A stretch of DNA of 5,351 nucleotides from positions 1-5,351 of the forward strand of contig JACDBM010000067.1 in assembly GCA_013694945.1 (NCBI GenBank). Reading direction: 5' to 3'. The stretch is from Chthoniobacterales bacterium. Its GTDB lineage: Bacteria; Verrucomicrobiota; Verrucomicrobiia; Chthoniobacterales; UBA10450. Positions 1-5,132 of the stretch are shown here, in pieces. The notes beneath the pieces are model-generated. The model did not search any database and was not told the DNA's origin. It saw only the letters and a program-made list of their open reading frames with translations. Both the position numbers and the translations under genes were made by a program. The first letter of the stretch is position 1; every line of letters begins with the position of its first letter.

Positions 1-504
1 GAGCGCCTGCCGGATCGCCATGGATTTCCGGCGCGGGCGATTGTGCCCGGCTACTTCGGCGAGAAGCACGTGAAGTGGATCACGCGGATTGAGCTCGCCG
101 GGGTTGACGCGAAAGGCTTTTACGAGAAGCAAGGCTGGGGTCCGGACTTCATCGTGCCGACGCGCTCGCGCATCGATTTGCCGTATCACGAGCAATGGTT
201 CGATGTGCCCACGGCGGCGAACGGAATCCCAATCAAGGGCGTGGCCTTCGGTGGAGATCGCGGGATCTCGCGGGTGGAAGTGAGCGCGGATGACGGCAAC
301 ACCTGGGCAGAAGCCCGGCTTGATTATCTTGGCACCCGCTTATCGTGGGCGCTCTGGAGCTTTGACTGGCGCGCGCCGGCCGGTGACTACTCGCTCGTTG
401 TGCGTGCTACGAACGGTGATGGGCAGTTACAAACGTGGGACGAGAACCGCCCGTTCAAATCCGGCACATGCGGCTTCCATAAAAACGTAGCGCACGTGGC
501 GTAA
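1..504 (+). CDS. Sulfite-oxidase-family molybdopterin oxidoreductase, C-terminal part (5' end outside window)
   Basis: The frame is open from the first base, so only the last 167 residues are seen. The start of this part (HGFPARAIVPGYFGEKHVKW, then TRIEL) matches the end of the sulfite-oxidase catalytic fold, where the motif HG-P-R--VPG--G---VKW--RIE is typical. What follows looks like the immunoglobulin-like Mo-co dimerisation domain: IPIKGVAFGGDRGISRVEVS, DDGNTW, a W-rich strand (LSWALWSFDW) and GDYSLVVRATNGDGQ. These enzymes use a molybdopterin cofactor, usually in the periplasm, to oxidise sulfite or related small molecules. The cofactor cysteine and any signal peptide or membrane segments lie upstream, so substrate and location cannot be assigned. 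The protein ends in GTCGFHKNVAHVA, close to the G---N--H-V end common in the family, so the 3' end looks intact. It is convergent with the mutM gene. Confidence 0.85.
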   Translation, partial: ERLPDRHGFPARAIVPGYFGEKHVKWITRIELAGVDAKGFYEKQGWGPDFIVPTRSRIDLPYHEQWFDVPTAANGIPIKGVAFGGDRGISRVEVSADDGNTWAEARLDYLGTRLSWALWSFDWRAPAGDYSLVVRATNGDGQLQTWDENRPFKSGTCGFHKNVAHVA

Positions 505-524
505 TTATTTCCACTGCGTGCTTT

Positions 525-581
525 CGCGATTCGCGCTGGGAAGCGCAGGCTGCCAGCCTGCCGGTCGCGGCAGCTGCCGCG
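525..581. repeat. Cluster of adjacent palindromes, REP/BIME-like, between convergent genes
   Basis: Three palindromes lie almost end to end. GCGCT/AGCGC (533-537 with 542-546) encloses a GGGA loop. GCAGGCT/AGCCTGC (545-551 with 555-561) is a perfect 7-bp stem with a GCC loop. CGCGGCAGCTGCCGCG (566-581) is a perfect 16-nt palindrome. Just before them, CGCG-ATT-CGCG occupies 525-535. The cluster sits between two stop codons (504 and 604), the usual place for REP/BIME elements and bidirectional terminators. There is no clear T-tract, so intrinsic termination is uncertain. Whether the unit is dispersed in the genome cannot be seen from one window. Confidence 0.6.
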
Positions 582-603
582 CATTCGGGTGTTAAAACAG
601 CCG

Positions 604-1398
604 CTACTTGGGCTGACACTTTTCGCACCACGTTGTCGTGCGGCCGCCGATCGTCGCGCGTGCAAGTGGCCTCTTGTGGCGCGGACAGACGCCGCCCGTT
701 TTCCAGCGCTGGTGAATGAGCCATGATGGCGGCGGATCAGAGAAATCGTTTCCGATGATGCGCATCCCTTCGCGCGAGACGAAACGCGTCGCACGTCGCA
801 GCGCACTGAGTTGCGGCAAACTCAACGCAGCTGCTCGAGTCTCCGGCGCGATCCTGGCGCGCCAGAGAATCTCATCCGCCATCCAGTTGCCAACGCCGGG
901 AAATCCGTTCTGTAGCAGGAGGACGGCTTTGATTGGCGCACGGCTGTGACGTTTCAGGAAATCAGCGACGTAGCGCCCGCTGAAATCATCGGAGGCAATT
1001 TCCGGCGCAGTGCTCCACCAGGCCGGAGCAGCCTCGCCACGATGAAAGCGGACGCGCCCGAAAAGGCGCGGATCGCGGAAGATGAGCGCGGTTTTCGTCT
1101 GTCGCAGGACGAGATGATCGTGCTTCCCGGAAGTGAAGTCTGCGCGTTCAGTGCGCAAGGTTCCACTCATGCCAAGATGCAAACCGAGCCAATTGGCGCC
1201 CGAAAATCGGAAAAGCATCTGCTTCCCACGCGCAGTCGATTCTGTGAAGCGCGACCCAATCAGTTGCTCGCGCAGCGCACGGGTGTTGCTGCCGCGAAAG
1301 ACCCGCTTGCGTGCGTGGAGCTCGACAGCGACGATTTTGGCGCCGAGTCCTTCATCCCACTGCTTGCGATAATACTCGACTTCCGCCAGCTCCGGCAT
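604..1398 (-). CDS. mutM: Formamidopyrimidine-DNA glycosylase (Fpg/MutM) with variant CHCC zinc finger
   Basis: This is a base-excision-repair enzyme that removes oxidised purines such as 8-oxoguanine and nicks the abasic site by beta/delta elimination. Its 264 residues are close to the usual 270 or so. The start is fixed by MPELAEVE: Pro2 is the Schiff-base nucleophile once Met is removed, and Glu3 is the partner acid. Other family residues present are Lys59 (ARGKQ), Met77 (HLGMSG), Arg111 and Phe113 (DPRLFG; with Met77, the void-filling residues in E. coli Fpg), and Asn171 in GVGNWMADEILWRARI, whose form resembles plant and cyanobacterial Fpg. The C-terminal zinc finger is C238-x2-H241-x16-C258-x2-C261 with the DNA-binding Arg253 (GGRTTTWC). 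His replaces the usual second Cys. Ala5 replaces the near-invariant Pro of PELPEVE. No Shine-Dalgarno sequence is obvious before the ATG. It diverges from trxB. MutM is preferred over Nei because of the PEL-EVE start and the zinc-finger pattern. Confidence 0.93.
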   Translation of the reverse strand: MPELAEVEYYRKQWDEGLGAKIVAVELHARKRVFRGSNTRALREQLIGSRFTESTARGKQMLFRFSGANWLGLHLGMSGTLRTERADFTSGKHDHLVLRQTKTALIFRDPRLFGRVRFHRGEAAPAWWSTAPEIASDDFSGRYVADFLKRHSRAPIKAVLLLQNGFPGVGNWMADEILWRARIAPETRAAALSLPQLSALRRATRFVSREGMRIIGNDFSDPPPSWLIHQRWKTGGVCPRHKRPLARATIGGRTTTWCEKCQPK

Positions 1399-1486
1399 AC
1401 TCGATGGAAGCTAGACGCGTCCGGATGTCCAGCAATTCGACCGGGGTGCTGTCTCCTCCTTCGCCCGCGTGCTACGTTCCCGCCGC
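1399..1486. other. Divergent intergenic region between mutM and trxB
   Basis: These 88 bp must carry the 5' signals of both divergent genes. I find no convincing -35/-10 pair for either direction and no Shine-Dalgarno sequence before either start codon. A strong SD-like AAGGAGGA lies on the - strand at 1461-1454, but it is more than 50 nt from the mutM ATG and has no start codon at a suitable distance. Confidence 0.4.
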
Positions 1487-2410
1487 ATGGAGAAAGTGAT
1501 CATTGTCGGAAGCGGTTGCTCGGGTTTGACCGCGGCTATTTACGCCGCGCGCGCGAACCTGAACCCGCTCGTGCTAGAGGGGACTCATCCTGGGGGCCAG
1601 CTCGCCACCACCACGCTGGTTGAGAATTTCCCCGGCTTTCCAGAAGGCATCGATGGTCCGCAATTAATCATGAATATGCATGCGCAGGCGGAGAAATTTG
1701 GAGCACGTTTTTCTTATTCCGAAGCGAGCGATTACGAGCCGATGAATGGCCACGTCCGTCTCAAAATCGATGACGAGTGGGTGGAAACACAGTCGCTCAT
1801 TGTGGCAAGCGGCGCCTCCGCTCGTTGGCTGGGATTGGAAAACGAGGAGAAGCTGATCGGCCATGGGCTCACCTCCTGTGCGACGTGTGATGGCGCCTTT
1901 TACCGGAACGTGCCGGTCTGCGTGGTCGGCGGCGGCGATTCAGCGGCAGAAGAGGCACTCTTCCTGACGCGTTTCGCTTCCAAGGTTTATCTGATTCATC
2001 GCCGCGATAAACTGCGCGCCTCGAAGATCATGGCGGATCGCGTGCTCGCTTGCGAGACGATCGAGCCGATCTGGAACACAGTCATTACGCAGTATATTCC
2101 AGATGAGAAAGGGGAGATGTCGGCGGTGAAGCTGCGCGACGTGAACACGCACGAGGAGCGCCTCCTGCCGGTAGCGTGTGTTTTCGTTGCCATCGGGCAC
2201 GACCCGAACACGAAAGCGTTCCGGGGAAAACTTGAGACCGATCCGGATGGGTATCTACTCGTTAGACATCTGGCCGAGAGCAAACATCCCGGCGTCTTCA
2301 TCGCCGGAGATGTCGCTGATCGCGATTACAGGCAGGCGATCACTGCCGCCGGTTCCGGGTGTGCGGCCGCGATGGAGGCGGAGAAATATCTAAGCCGGTT
2401 GGACAAGTAG
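1487..2410 (+). CDS. trxB: Thioredoxin reductase (NADPH), TrxB
   Basis: This is a cytoplasmic flavoenzyme that passes electrons from NADPH through FAD and a CxxC disulfide to thioredoxin. It has 307 residues from the ATG at 1487. A GTG at 1469 would add six residues (MLRSRR) not expected in the family, and neither start has a clear Shine-Dalgarno. Residues 4-13 are the FAD-binding strand and loop (VIIVGSGCSG), followed by AAIYAARANL, GGQL at 36-39 and VENFPGFP at 45-52. C131-A-T-C134-D is the redox-active centre. The NADPH domain has GGGDSAAEEA at 148-157 and the phosphate-binding HRRDKLRA at 171-178. The protein continues with FVAIGHDPNT and the FAD-binding end GDVADRDYRQAITAAGSG. All low-molecular-weight TrxR landmarks are intact. 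Cys11 in the dinucleotide loop, where E. coli has Pro, is a lineage variant. A specialised ferredoxin- or flavodoxin-linked role is unlikely, because the HRR NADPH motif is present. Confidence 0.95.
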   Translation: MEKVIIVGSGCSGLTAAIYAARANLNPLVLEGTHPGGQLATTTLVENFPGFPEGIDGPQLIMNMHAQAEKFGARFSYSEASDYEPMNGHVRLKIDDEWVETQSLIVASGASARWLGLENEEKLIGHGLTSCATCDGAFYRNVPVCVVGGGDSAAEEALFLTRFASKVYLIHRRDKLRASKIMADRVLACETIEPIWNTVITQYIPDEKGEMSAVKLRDVNTHEERLLPVACVFVAIGHDPNTKAFRGKLETDPDGYLLVRHLAESKHPGVFIAGDVADRDYRQAITAAGSGCAAAMEAEKYLSRLDK

Positions 2411-2451
2411 TTGCCGAATGCGAGTTGCGATCTGCGACTTGTCGATGAGCG

Positions 2452-2616
2452 ATGGACGAGCAGAGACTGATCACTCGCACAAAGCAGGTCGCGCTGCGGG
2501 GGATCAAAGTCGTTGGCTCTCTCCCACGGGCGGTTGAAGGCCGCTCGATTGCCAACCAATTGATGCGAAGCGGCACGTCGGTGGCTGCGACCTATCGCAA
2601 ATCGCAAATCTCTTGA
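2452..2616 (+). pseudogene. Truncated four-helix-bundle protein (S23 / 23S rRNA intervening-sequence protein family), N-terminal remnant
   Basis: ATG at 2452 opens a 54-codon frame ending TGA at 2614-2616. Its product has the hallmark N-terminal half of the S23/bAvd-like four-helix-bundle family: QVALRGIKVVGSLPRAVEGR, then SIANQLMRSGTSVAATYR. In intact members (about 110-130 residues) the SGTSV-ANYR motif leads into an Arg/Ala-rich helix and then EEADE--WL. Here it breaks off directly after ATYR into KSQIS, which is only the translation of the right-hand ATCGCAAA repeat. Two of the four helices are therefore missing and the gene is most likely dead. Its TGA overlaps the TTG start of the next gene by two bases. 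Function of intact homologues outside rRNA is largely unknown; some are relatives of the Avd accessory proteins of diversity-generating retroelements. No reverse transcriptase or template repeat is seen here. Confidence 0.75.
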
Positions 2617-2627
2617 AGCTTTGCGAT
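2601..2627 (+). promoter_or_regulatory. Possible hairpin presenting the TTG start codon of the glycosyltransferase
   Basis: ATCGCAAA (2601-2608) pairs perfectly with TTTGCGAT (2620-2627), leaving an 11-nt loop (2609-2619) that contains the TTG start at 2613-2615 and the overlapping TGA. The equivalent upstream copy at 2594-2601 and the left inverted-repeat arm could form alternative pairings. No Shine-Dalgarno sequence is seen here, so initiation may be weak or depend on coupling with the upstream frame. The regulatory role is an inference; only the complementarity is seen. Confidence 0.35.
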
Positions 2628-3788
2628 CTGACGCAATTCTACTCGCCGCTAAGCGGAGGAGTGAAGCGCTACGTCCACGAGAAAATCGCATACATTCAGC
2701 AGCATTGTCCCAGCGACGAGCACGTCCTCATCATTCCGGGGGCCAAAACTGAACGTCTCGAGGCCGACCGCTCCCGCATCTACACGATTCAAGCACCGCT
2801 TCTCTCGCGCACCTCACGCTATCGCGCGCTGCTCAACCTGCGAGCAGTCGAGGAAATCCTCGAAGACGAGCGGCCCGACCTGATAGAATCGGGTGATCCG
2901 TATCAAATGGCCTGGAAGGCGATCGCTTCGGGCGAGGCCCTGGGCATCCCAGTGGTCGGCTTTTATCACTCCCATTTTCCAGAAGCGTATTTGCGTAGCG
3001 TCGCCAAGTTTCTCGGCCAAACCGCGACTAAGGCGATCATGGACTTCGCGCGGCGTTATGTGCGCACGTTGTATAACCGCTTTGCCGCGACCCTCGTGCC
3101 GTCGCTTCCGTTAGCGGGACTACTGCACGCTTGGGGTGTAACGAATGGTCAGCATATCGAGCTGGGGGTGAACACGCAGGTGTTTCACCCCGATCGGGCC
3201 GACCTTGCCGACACCCGCGCGACGCTCGGCATTGCGCGCCAGCGGTGTCTGCTGCTGTATGTGGGACGGCTCGCGCCGGAAAAAAACACGGTCACGCTCT
3301 TTCGCAGCTTTGCTTCGCTGCATCAGCGGTATCCGGATCGATTTCATCTGCTCGTCGTAGGTGATGGCGCGCAGCGCGAGTCCCTCATGCAACTACGCGA
3401 AAGAACTGGTGCAGTGACATGGCTTCCCTATTGCACCGACTCGGCCGAGTTGGCGCGTTATTATCGCGCCGCTGACTTGTTCGTGCATCCTGGCGTGCAG
3501 GAGACCTTTGGCTTCGTCGCGCTCGAGAGTCAGGCCTGCGGCACGGCGGTCGTCGGCGTGAGTGGCAGCTACATGGATCAAGTTATTTTCCACGATCAGG
3601 AATTGTGGGCGCAACGAAACACACCCGAAGCCCTCGCGGAGGCAATTGAGCGAACGAGCGCGCAAGATCTGGAGGCGCTCGGCGCCGAAGCGGCGCGCAA
3701 TGCCGCGACGCGCCACGCGTGGCCTCGGGTTTTCTCGAGGCTCTTTTCCGTTTACCGGGAGGTCTGCGCACGCTACAGGAAGGCCTAA
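2613..3788 (+). CDS. Glycosyltransferase, GT-B fold, family 4-like
   Basis: A 391-residue retaining glycosyltransferase that most likely transfers a sugar from a nucleotide donor to a lipid or glycan at the cytoplasmic face of the membrane. The N-terminal acceptor domain starts at once with FYSPLSGGVKRY (9-20), the glycine-rich loop of GT4 enzymes. It also holds DLIESGDPY (89-97) and YHSHFPEAYLRS (118-129), a form seen in GT4 mannosyl- and glucosyltransferases such as MgtA/PimB-type enzymes. The C-terminal donor domain has YVGRLAPEKN (216-225, Arg219 and Lys224 for the donor phosphates), LLVVGDGAQR (246-255), ADLFVHPG (287-294) and the E-x7-E motif Glu297/Glu305 in ETFGFVALE. The TTG start is chosen because the conserved region begins only about eight residues in, no ATG or GTG lies upstream in frame, and the next ATG is residue 99. 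No signal peptide or membrane helix is seen. It shares a transcript with the GNAT gene 3 nt downstream. Donor and acceptor cannot be named. Confidence 0.88.
   Translation: MKLCDLTQFYSPLSGGVKRYVHEKIAYIQQHCPSDEHVLIIPGAKTERLEADRSRIYTIQAPLLSRTSRYRALLNLRAVEEILEDERPDLIESGDPYQMAWKAIASGEALGIPVVGFYHSHFPEAYLRSVAKFLGQTATKAIMDFARRYVRTLYNRFAATLVPSLPLAGLLHAWGVTNGQHIELGVNTQVFHPDRADLADTRATLGIARQRCLLLYVGRLAPEKNTVTLFRSFASLHQRYPDRFHLLVVGDGAQRESLMQLRERTGAVTWLPYCTDSAELARYYRAADLFVHPGVQETFGFVALESQACGTAVVGVSGSYMDQVIFHDQELWAQRNTPEALAEAIERTSAQDLEALGAEAARNAATRHAWPRVFSRLFSVYREVCARYRKA
3777..3783 (+). promoter_or_regulatory. Ribosome binding site of the GNAT gene
   Basis: AGGAAGG lies 8 nt before the ATG at 3792, inside the last codons of the glycosyltransferase gene. 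It fixes the GNAT start and supports translation of both genes from one mRNA. Confidence 0.7.
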
Positions 3789-3791
3789 CGG

Positions 3792-4472
3792 ATGAAGCCC
3801 CATCCCTCATTCATCATCCGCCCCTACCGCGAAAGCGACCGGGAAGCCGTGCGGAATCTCTGTTGCCGCACCGGGTTCCTGGGAAAGCCGATCGACCCGA
3901 TTTACGAAGATCGCGAACTATTCGCCGACTTCCTAACGACTTACTATACGGATCACGAACCGGAGTCCTCTTTCGTCCTGGAGATCGATGGTGAGCTGCG
4001 CGGATATCTTCTCGGCTGTCGCCGGCCCTTGCTCAATCAGCTTTACTCATTTTATCAGAACATCTGTCTCTTCCTGCGCTCGCTGCTTCGTTACCCCCGT
4101 TATCACGAACGCTCCCGACGCTTCATTCGCTGGCTCCTGCTGAACGGCTGGCGCGAGGTTCCCGCCGCACCACGTCGGACGCCGCACTTCCACATCAACC
4201 TTCTCCCGGAAGCACGCAAAGTCTCGACCACGCGTGCGCTCTTCAGCGCTTACTTTAGTTATCTTTACCGCTCCGGCGAAAAACGTGTTTACGGCCAGAT
4301 CGTTACGTTCGAAAGCCGGCGCGGGGAAAAGATGTTTGCACGCTATGGCTTTCGAGTCATGAACCGGGCAAAAATCACGAAGTACCAAGCGCTCTATCCA
4401 CAATCCGTTTACCTGAGCACCGTCATCAAAAACCTGGAGACAGCCGAGCCCCTGCGAGTTTCGAATCGATGA
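3792..4472 (+). CDS. GNAT-family N-acetyltransferase-like protein with degenerate acetyl-CoA loop
   Basis: A 226-residue protein with the GNAT outline. Strand 1 and helix 1 are FIIRPYRESDREAVRNLC (7-24), strands 2-3 are FVLEIDGELRGYLLGCR (61-77), strand 4 is HFHINLLPEAR (132-142), and a late strand and turn are FARYGFRVMNRAKI (182-195; Y-x-x-x-GF-type end). The pyrophosphate-binding loop after strand 4, normally R/Q-x-x-G-x-G/A, reads R142-K-V-S-T-T, so both glycines are missing. About 55 residues (78-131) are inserted between strands 3 and 4 and form hydrophobic/basic helices (e.g. LYSFYQNICLFLRSLLRY), which may contact membrane or a partner. The gene starts 3 nt after the glycosyltransferase stop with a good ribosome binding site, so a role in acylating the glycosyltransferase product or its substrate is a reasonable inference. 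Loss of CoA binding, or use of another acyl donor, is possible. The substrate is unknown. Confidence 0.75.
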   Translation: MKPHPSFIIRPYRESDREAVRNLCCRTGFLGKPIDPIYEDRELFADFLTTYYTDHEPESSFVLEIDGELRGYLLGCRRPLLNQLYSFYQNICLFLRSLLRYPRYHERSRRFIRWLLLNGWREVPAAPRRTPHFHINLLPEARKVSTTRALFSAYFSYLYRSGEKRVYGQIVTFESRRGEKMFARYGFRVMNRAKITKYQALYPQSVYLSTVIKNLETAEPLRVSNR

Positions 4473-4491
4473 GCGAATCGCGATTGCGCTC
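4471..4491. terminator. Weak hairpin at the end of the GNAT gene
   Basis: GAGCGAAT (4471-4478) pairs with ATT-G-CGCTC (4483-4491) around a CGCG loop, with one bulged G at 4486. The stem overlaps the GNAT stop codon and is not followed by a T-tract. It may slow or protect the mRNA end, but it is poor as an intrinsic terminator. The remaining gap up to 4670 (about 180 bp) contains a 50-codon open frame (4498-4650) without ribosome binding site or recognisable product, and nothing else that I can identify. Confidence 0.2.
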
Positions 4492-4658
4492 GCTCTGATG
4501 ATCTCCATCGATCAGCTGAAAGTTCAAGCAAAGCCAACCTCCGAGTTGTCATCGCCACATGTGCTCGCTACGATAGGCCATCAAATGCGCGTAGATTCTC
4601 GCCGTTCGTTTCACGCTTTCCTTAAGTTGAACAGAATTCTCGCGCGCTGAAATAAGAG

Positions 4659-4665
4659 AAGGGAG
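4659..4665 (+). promoter_or_regulatory. Ribosome binding site of the Cys-rich small protein
   Basis: AAGGGAG lies 5 nt before the ATG at 4671 within a purine-rich run (GAGAAGGGAGAAG). It is the clearest Shine-Dalgarno in the window besides that of the GNAT gene and supports this small gene as real. A TTGAAC at 4627-4632 could be a -35 box, but no good -10 follows. Confidence 0.65.
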
Positions 4666-4670
4666 AAGTC

Positions 4671-4904
4671 ATGGCCAAGTGCGAACTCTGCGGAAACGAT
4701 TACGATAAAAGCTTCGAGGTGCGGCTGGAGGGCCGAACCCATGTCTTCGATAGCTTTGAGTGCGCGATTCACGCGCTGGCTCCGACCTGCGCCCATTGCG
4801 GCTGCCGGGTTATCGGCCACGGCGTCGAAGAGGAAGGGCAAATCTTCTGTTGCGTCCACTGCGCACGAAGCGATGGCCGCACGGAACTAAAAGACCGCGC
4901 CTGA
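4671..4904 (+). CDS. Small Cys/His-rich metal-binding protein (prokaryotic metallothionein-like, double zinc-ribbon)
   Basis: A 77-residue soluble protein with nine cysteines and five histidines. C4-x2-C7 pairs with FDSFECAIH (C31, H34) to give a first treble-clef or knuckle-like site. C40-x2-C43-x-C45 pairs with C60-C61-x2-C64 (FCCVHC), with H42, H50 and H63 nearby, to give a second site. No signal peptide or membrane helix is present. From memory, small proteins of this pattern (AKCELCGNDY, HVFDSFECAIHALAP, CAHCGCR--GHG) are widespread and annotated as prokaryotic metallothionein or as hypothetical. Zinc binding is strongly implied; storage, sensing and protein-interaction roles are all open. 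It has its own ribosome binding site and is separated by about 200 bp from the GNAT gene, so it is probably transcribed on its own. The tRNA follows 54 bp downstream on the same strand. Confidence 0.8.
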   Translation: MAKCELCGNDYDKSFEVRLEGRTHVFDSFECAIHALAPTCAHCGCRVIGHGVEEEGQIFCCVHCARSDGRTELKDRA

Positions 4905-4915
4905 GCGGCCAGCGA

Positions 4916-4944
4916 TTGTCTCCGCTAATTGGCTGTACGAGAAT
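4916..4944 (+). promoter_or_regulatory. Candidate sigma70-type promoter for tRNA-Thr
   Basis: TTGTCT (4916-4921, 4 of 6 to TTGACA) and GAGAAT (4939-4944, 4 of 6 to TATAAT) are separated by an ideal 17 bp. Transcription would begin near 4951, a few bases before the tRNA at 4959. The match is modest and the tRNA could also be read from upstream. Confidence 0.35.
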
Positions 4945-4958
4945 AGGGCCATTCTTTT

Positions 4959-5031
4959 GCCGGCTTAGCTCAGTTGGTAGAGCAGCTGATTTGTAATCAG
5001 CAGGTCAGGAGTTCGAGCCTCCTAGCCGGCT
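4959..5031 (+). tRNA. tRNA-Thr (anticodon UGU)
   Basis: A full cloverleaf is visible. Acceptor stem GCCGGCT pairs with AGCCGGC (4959-4965 with 5024-5030). The D arm is GCTC/GAGC with loop AGTTGGTA. Anticodon stem GCTGA/TCAGC closes the loop TTTGTAA, so the anticodon is TGT at 4992-4994 and reads ACA (Thr). The variable loop is AGGTC, and the T arm AGGAG/CTCCT has loop TTCGAGC. The discriminator base is T at 5031, and the 3' CCA is not encoded. The G1-C72 and C2-G71 pairs used by threonyl-tRNA synthetase are present, and I see no mismatched stem pairs. Confidence 0.97.
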
Positions 5032-5132
5032 TTAGCTATCGTTAGCAGTCGTTGCAAATCAGGCACTTACGACGTTTCCGGTGAATTGAGCTTTAGCTGT
5101 GATTGGCTCCGATATGCTCCGTTTCGCGCTTC

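Larger units (their letters stand above)
2425..2630. repeat. Inverted and direct short repeats flanking the four-helix-bundle remnant
   Basis: TTGCGATCTGCGA at 2425-2437 is complementary at 12 of 13 positions to TCGCAAATCGCAA at 2595-2607, giving inverted repeats about 157 bp apart. TTGCGATCTG at 2425-2434 also recurs as an exact direct copy at 2621-2630. The right arm is itself a tandem of ATCGCAAA (2594-2601 and 2601-2608). The arms enclose the truncated S23-type reading frame almost exactly. This resembles the complementary ends known from 23S rRNA intervening sequences that carry this gene family, although here the setting is an ordinary intergenic region. Confidence 0.6.

Noticed and set aside
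387..806. 139-codon open frame on the - strand across the Mo-enzyme end and the mutM end
   Set aside because: It crosses the palindromic intergenic region and overlaps two well-supported genes, and its composition (Arg/Ser-rich) is that of a shadow frame.
1469..1486. GTG at 1469 as a longer start of trxB
   Set aside because: The added residues MLRSRR precede the conserved first beta strand, and no ribosome binding site supports it. The ATG at 1487 fits the family better.
946..1623. 225-codon open frame on the + strand
   Set aside because: It lies antisense to mutM and then out of frame into trxB, and its product shows no family features.
2452..2616. Diversity-generating retroelement accessory gene (avd)
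   Set aside because: The four-helix-bundle remnant is distantly related to Avd, but no reverse transcriptase, template or variable repeat is present, and the frame is truncated.
4047..4508. 153-codon open frame on the - strand opposite the GNAT gene
   Set aside because: It is antisense to a gene with a clear fold and ribosome binding site, and it shows no recognisable domain.
5032..5050. Terminator after tRNA-Thr
   Set aside because: Only a 4-bp GCTA/TAGC stem is seen and there is no T-tract.
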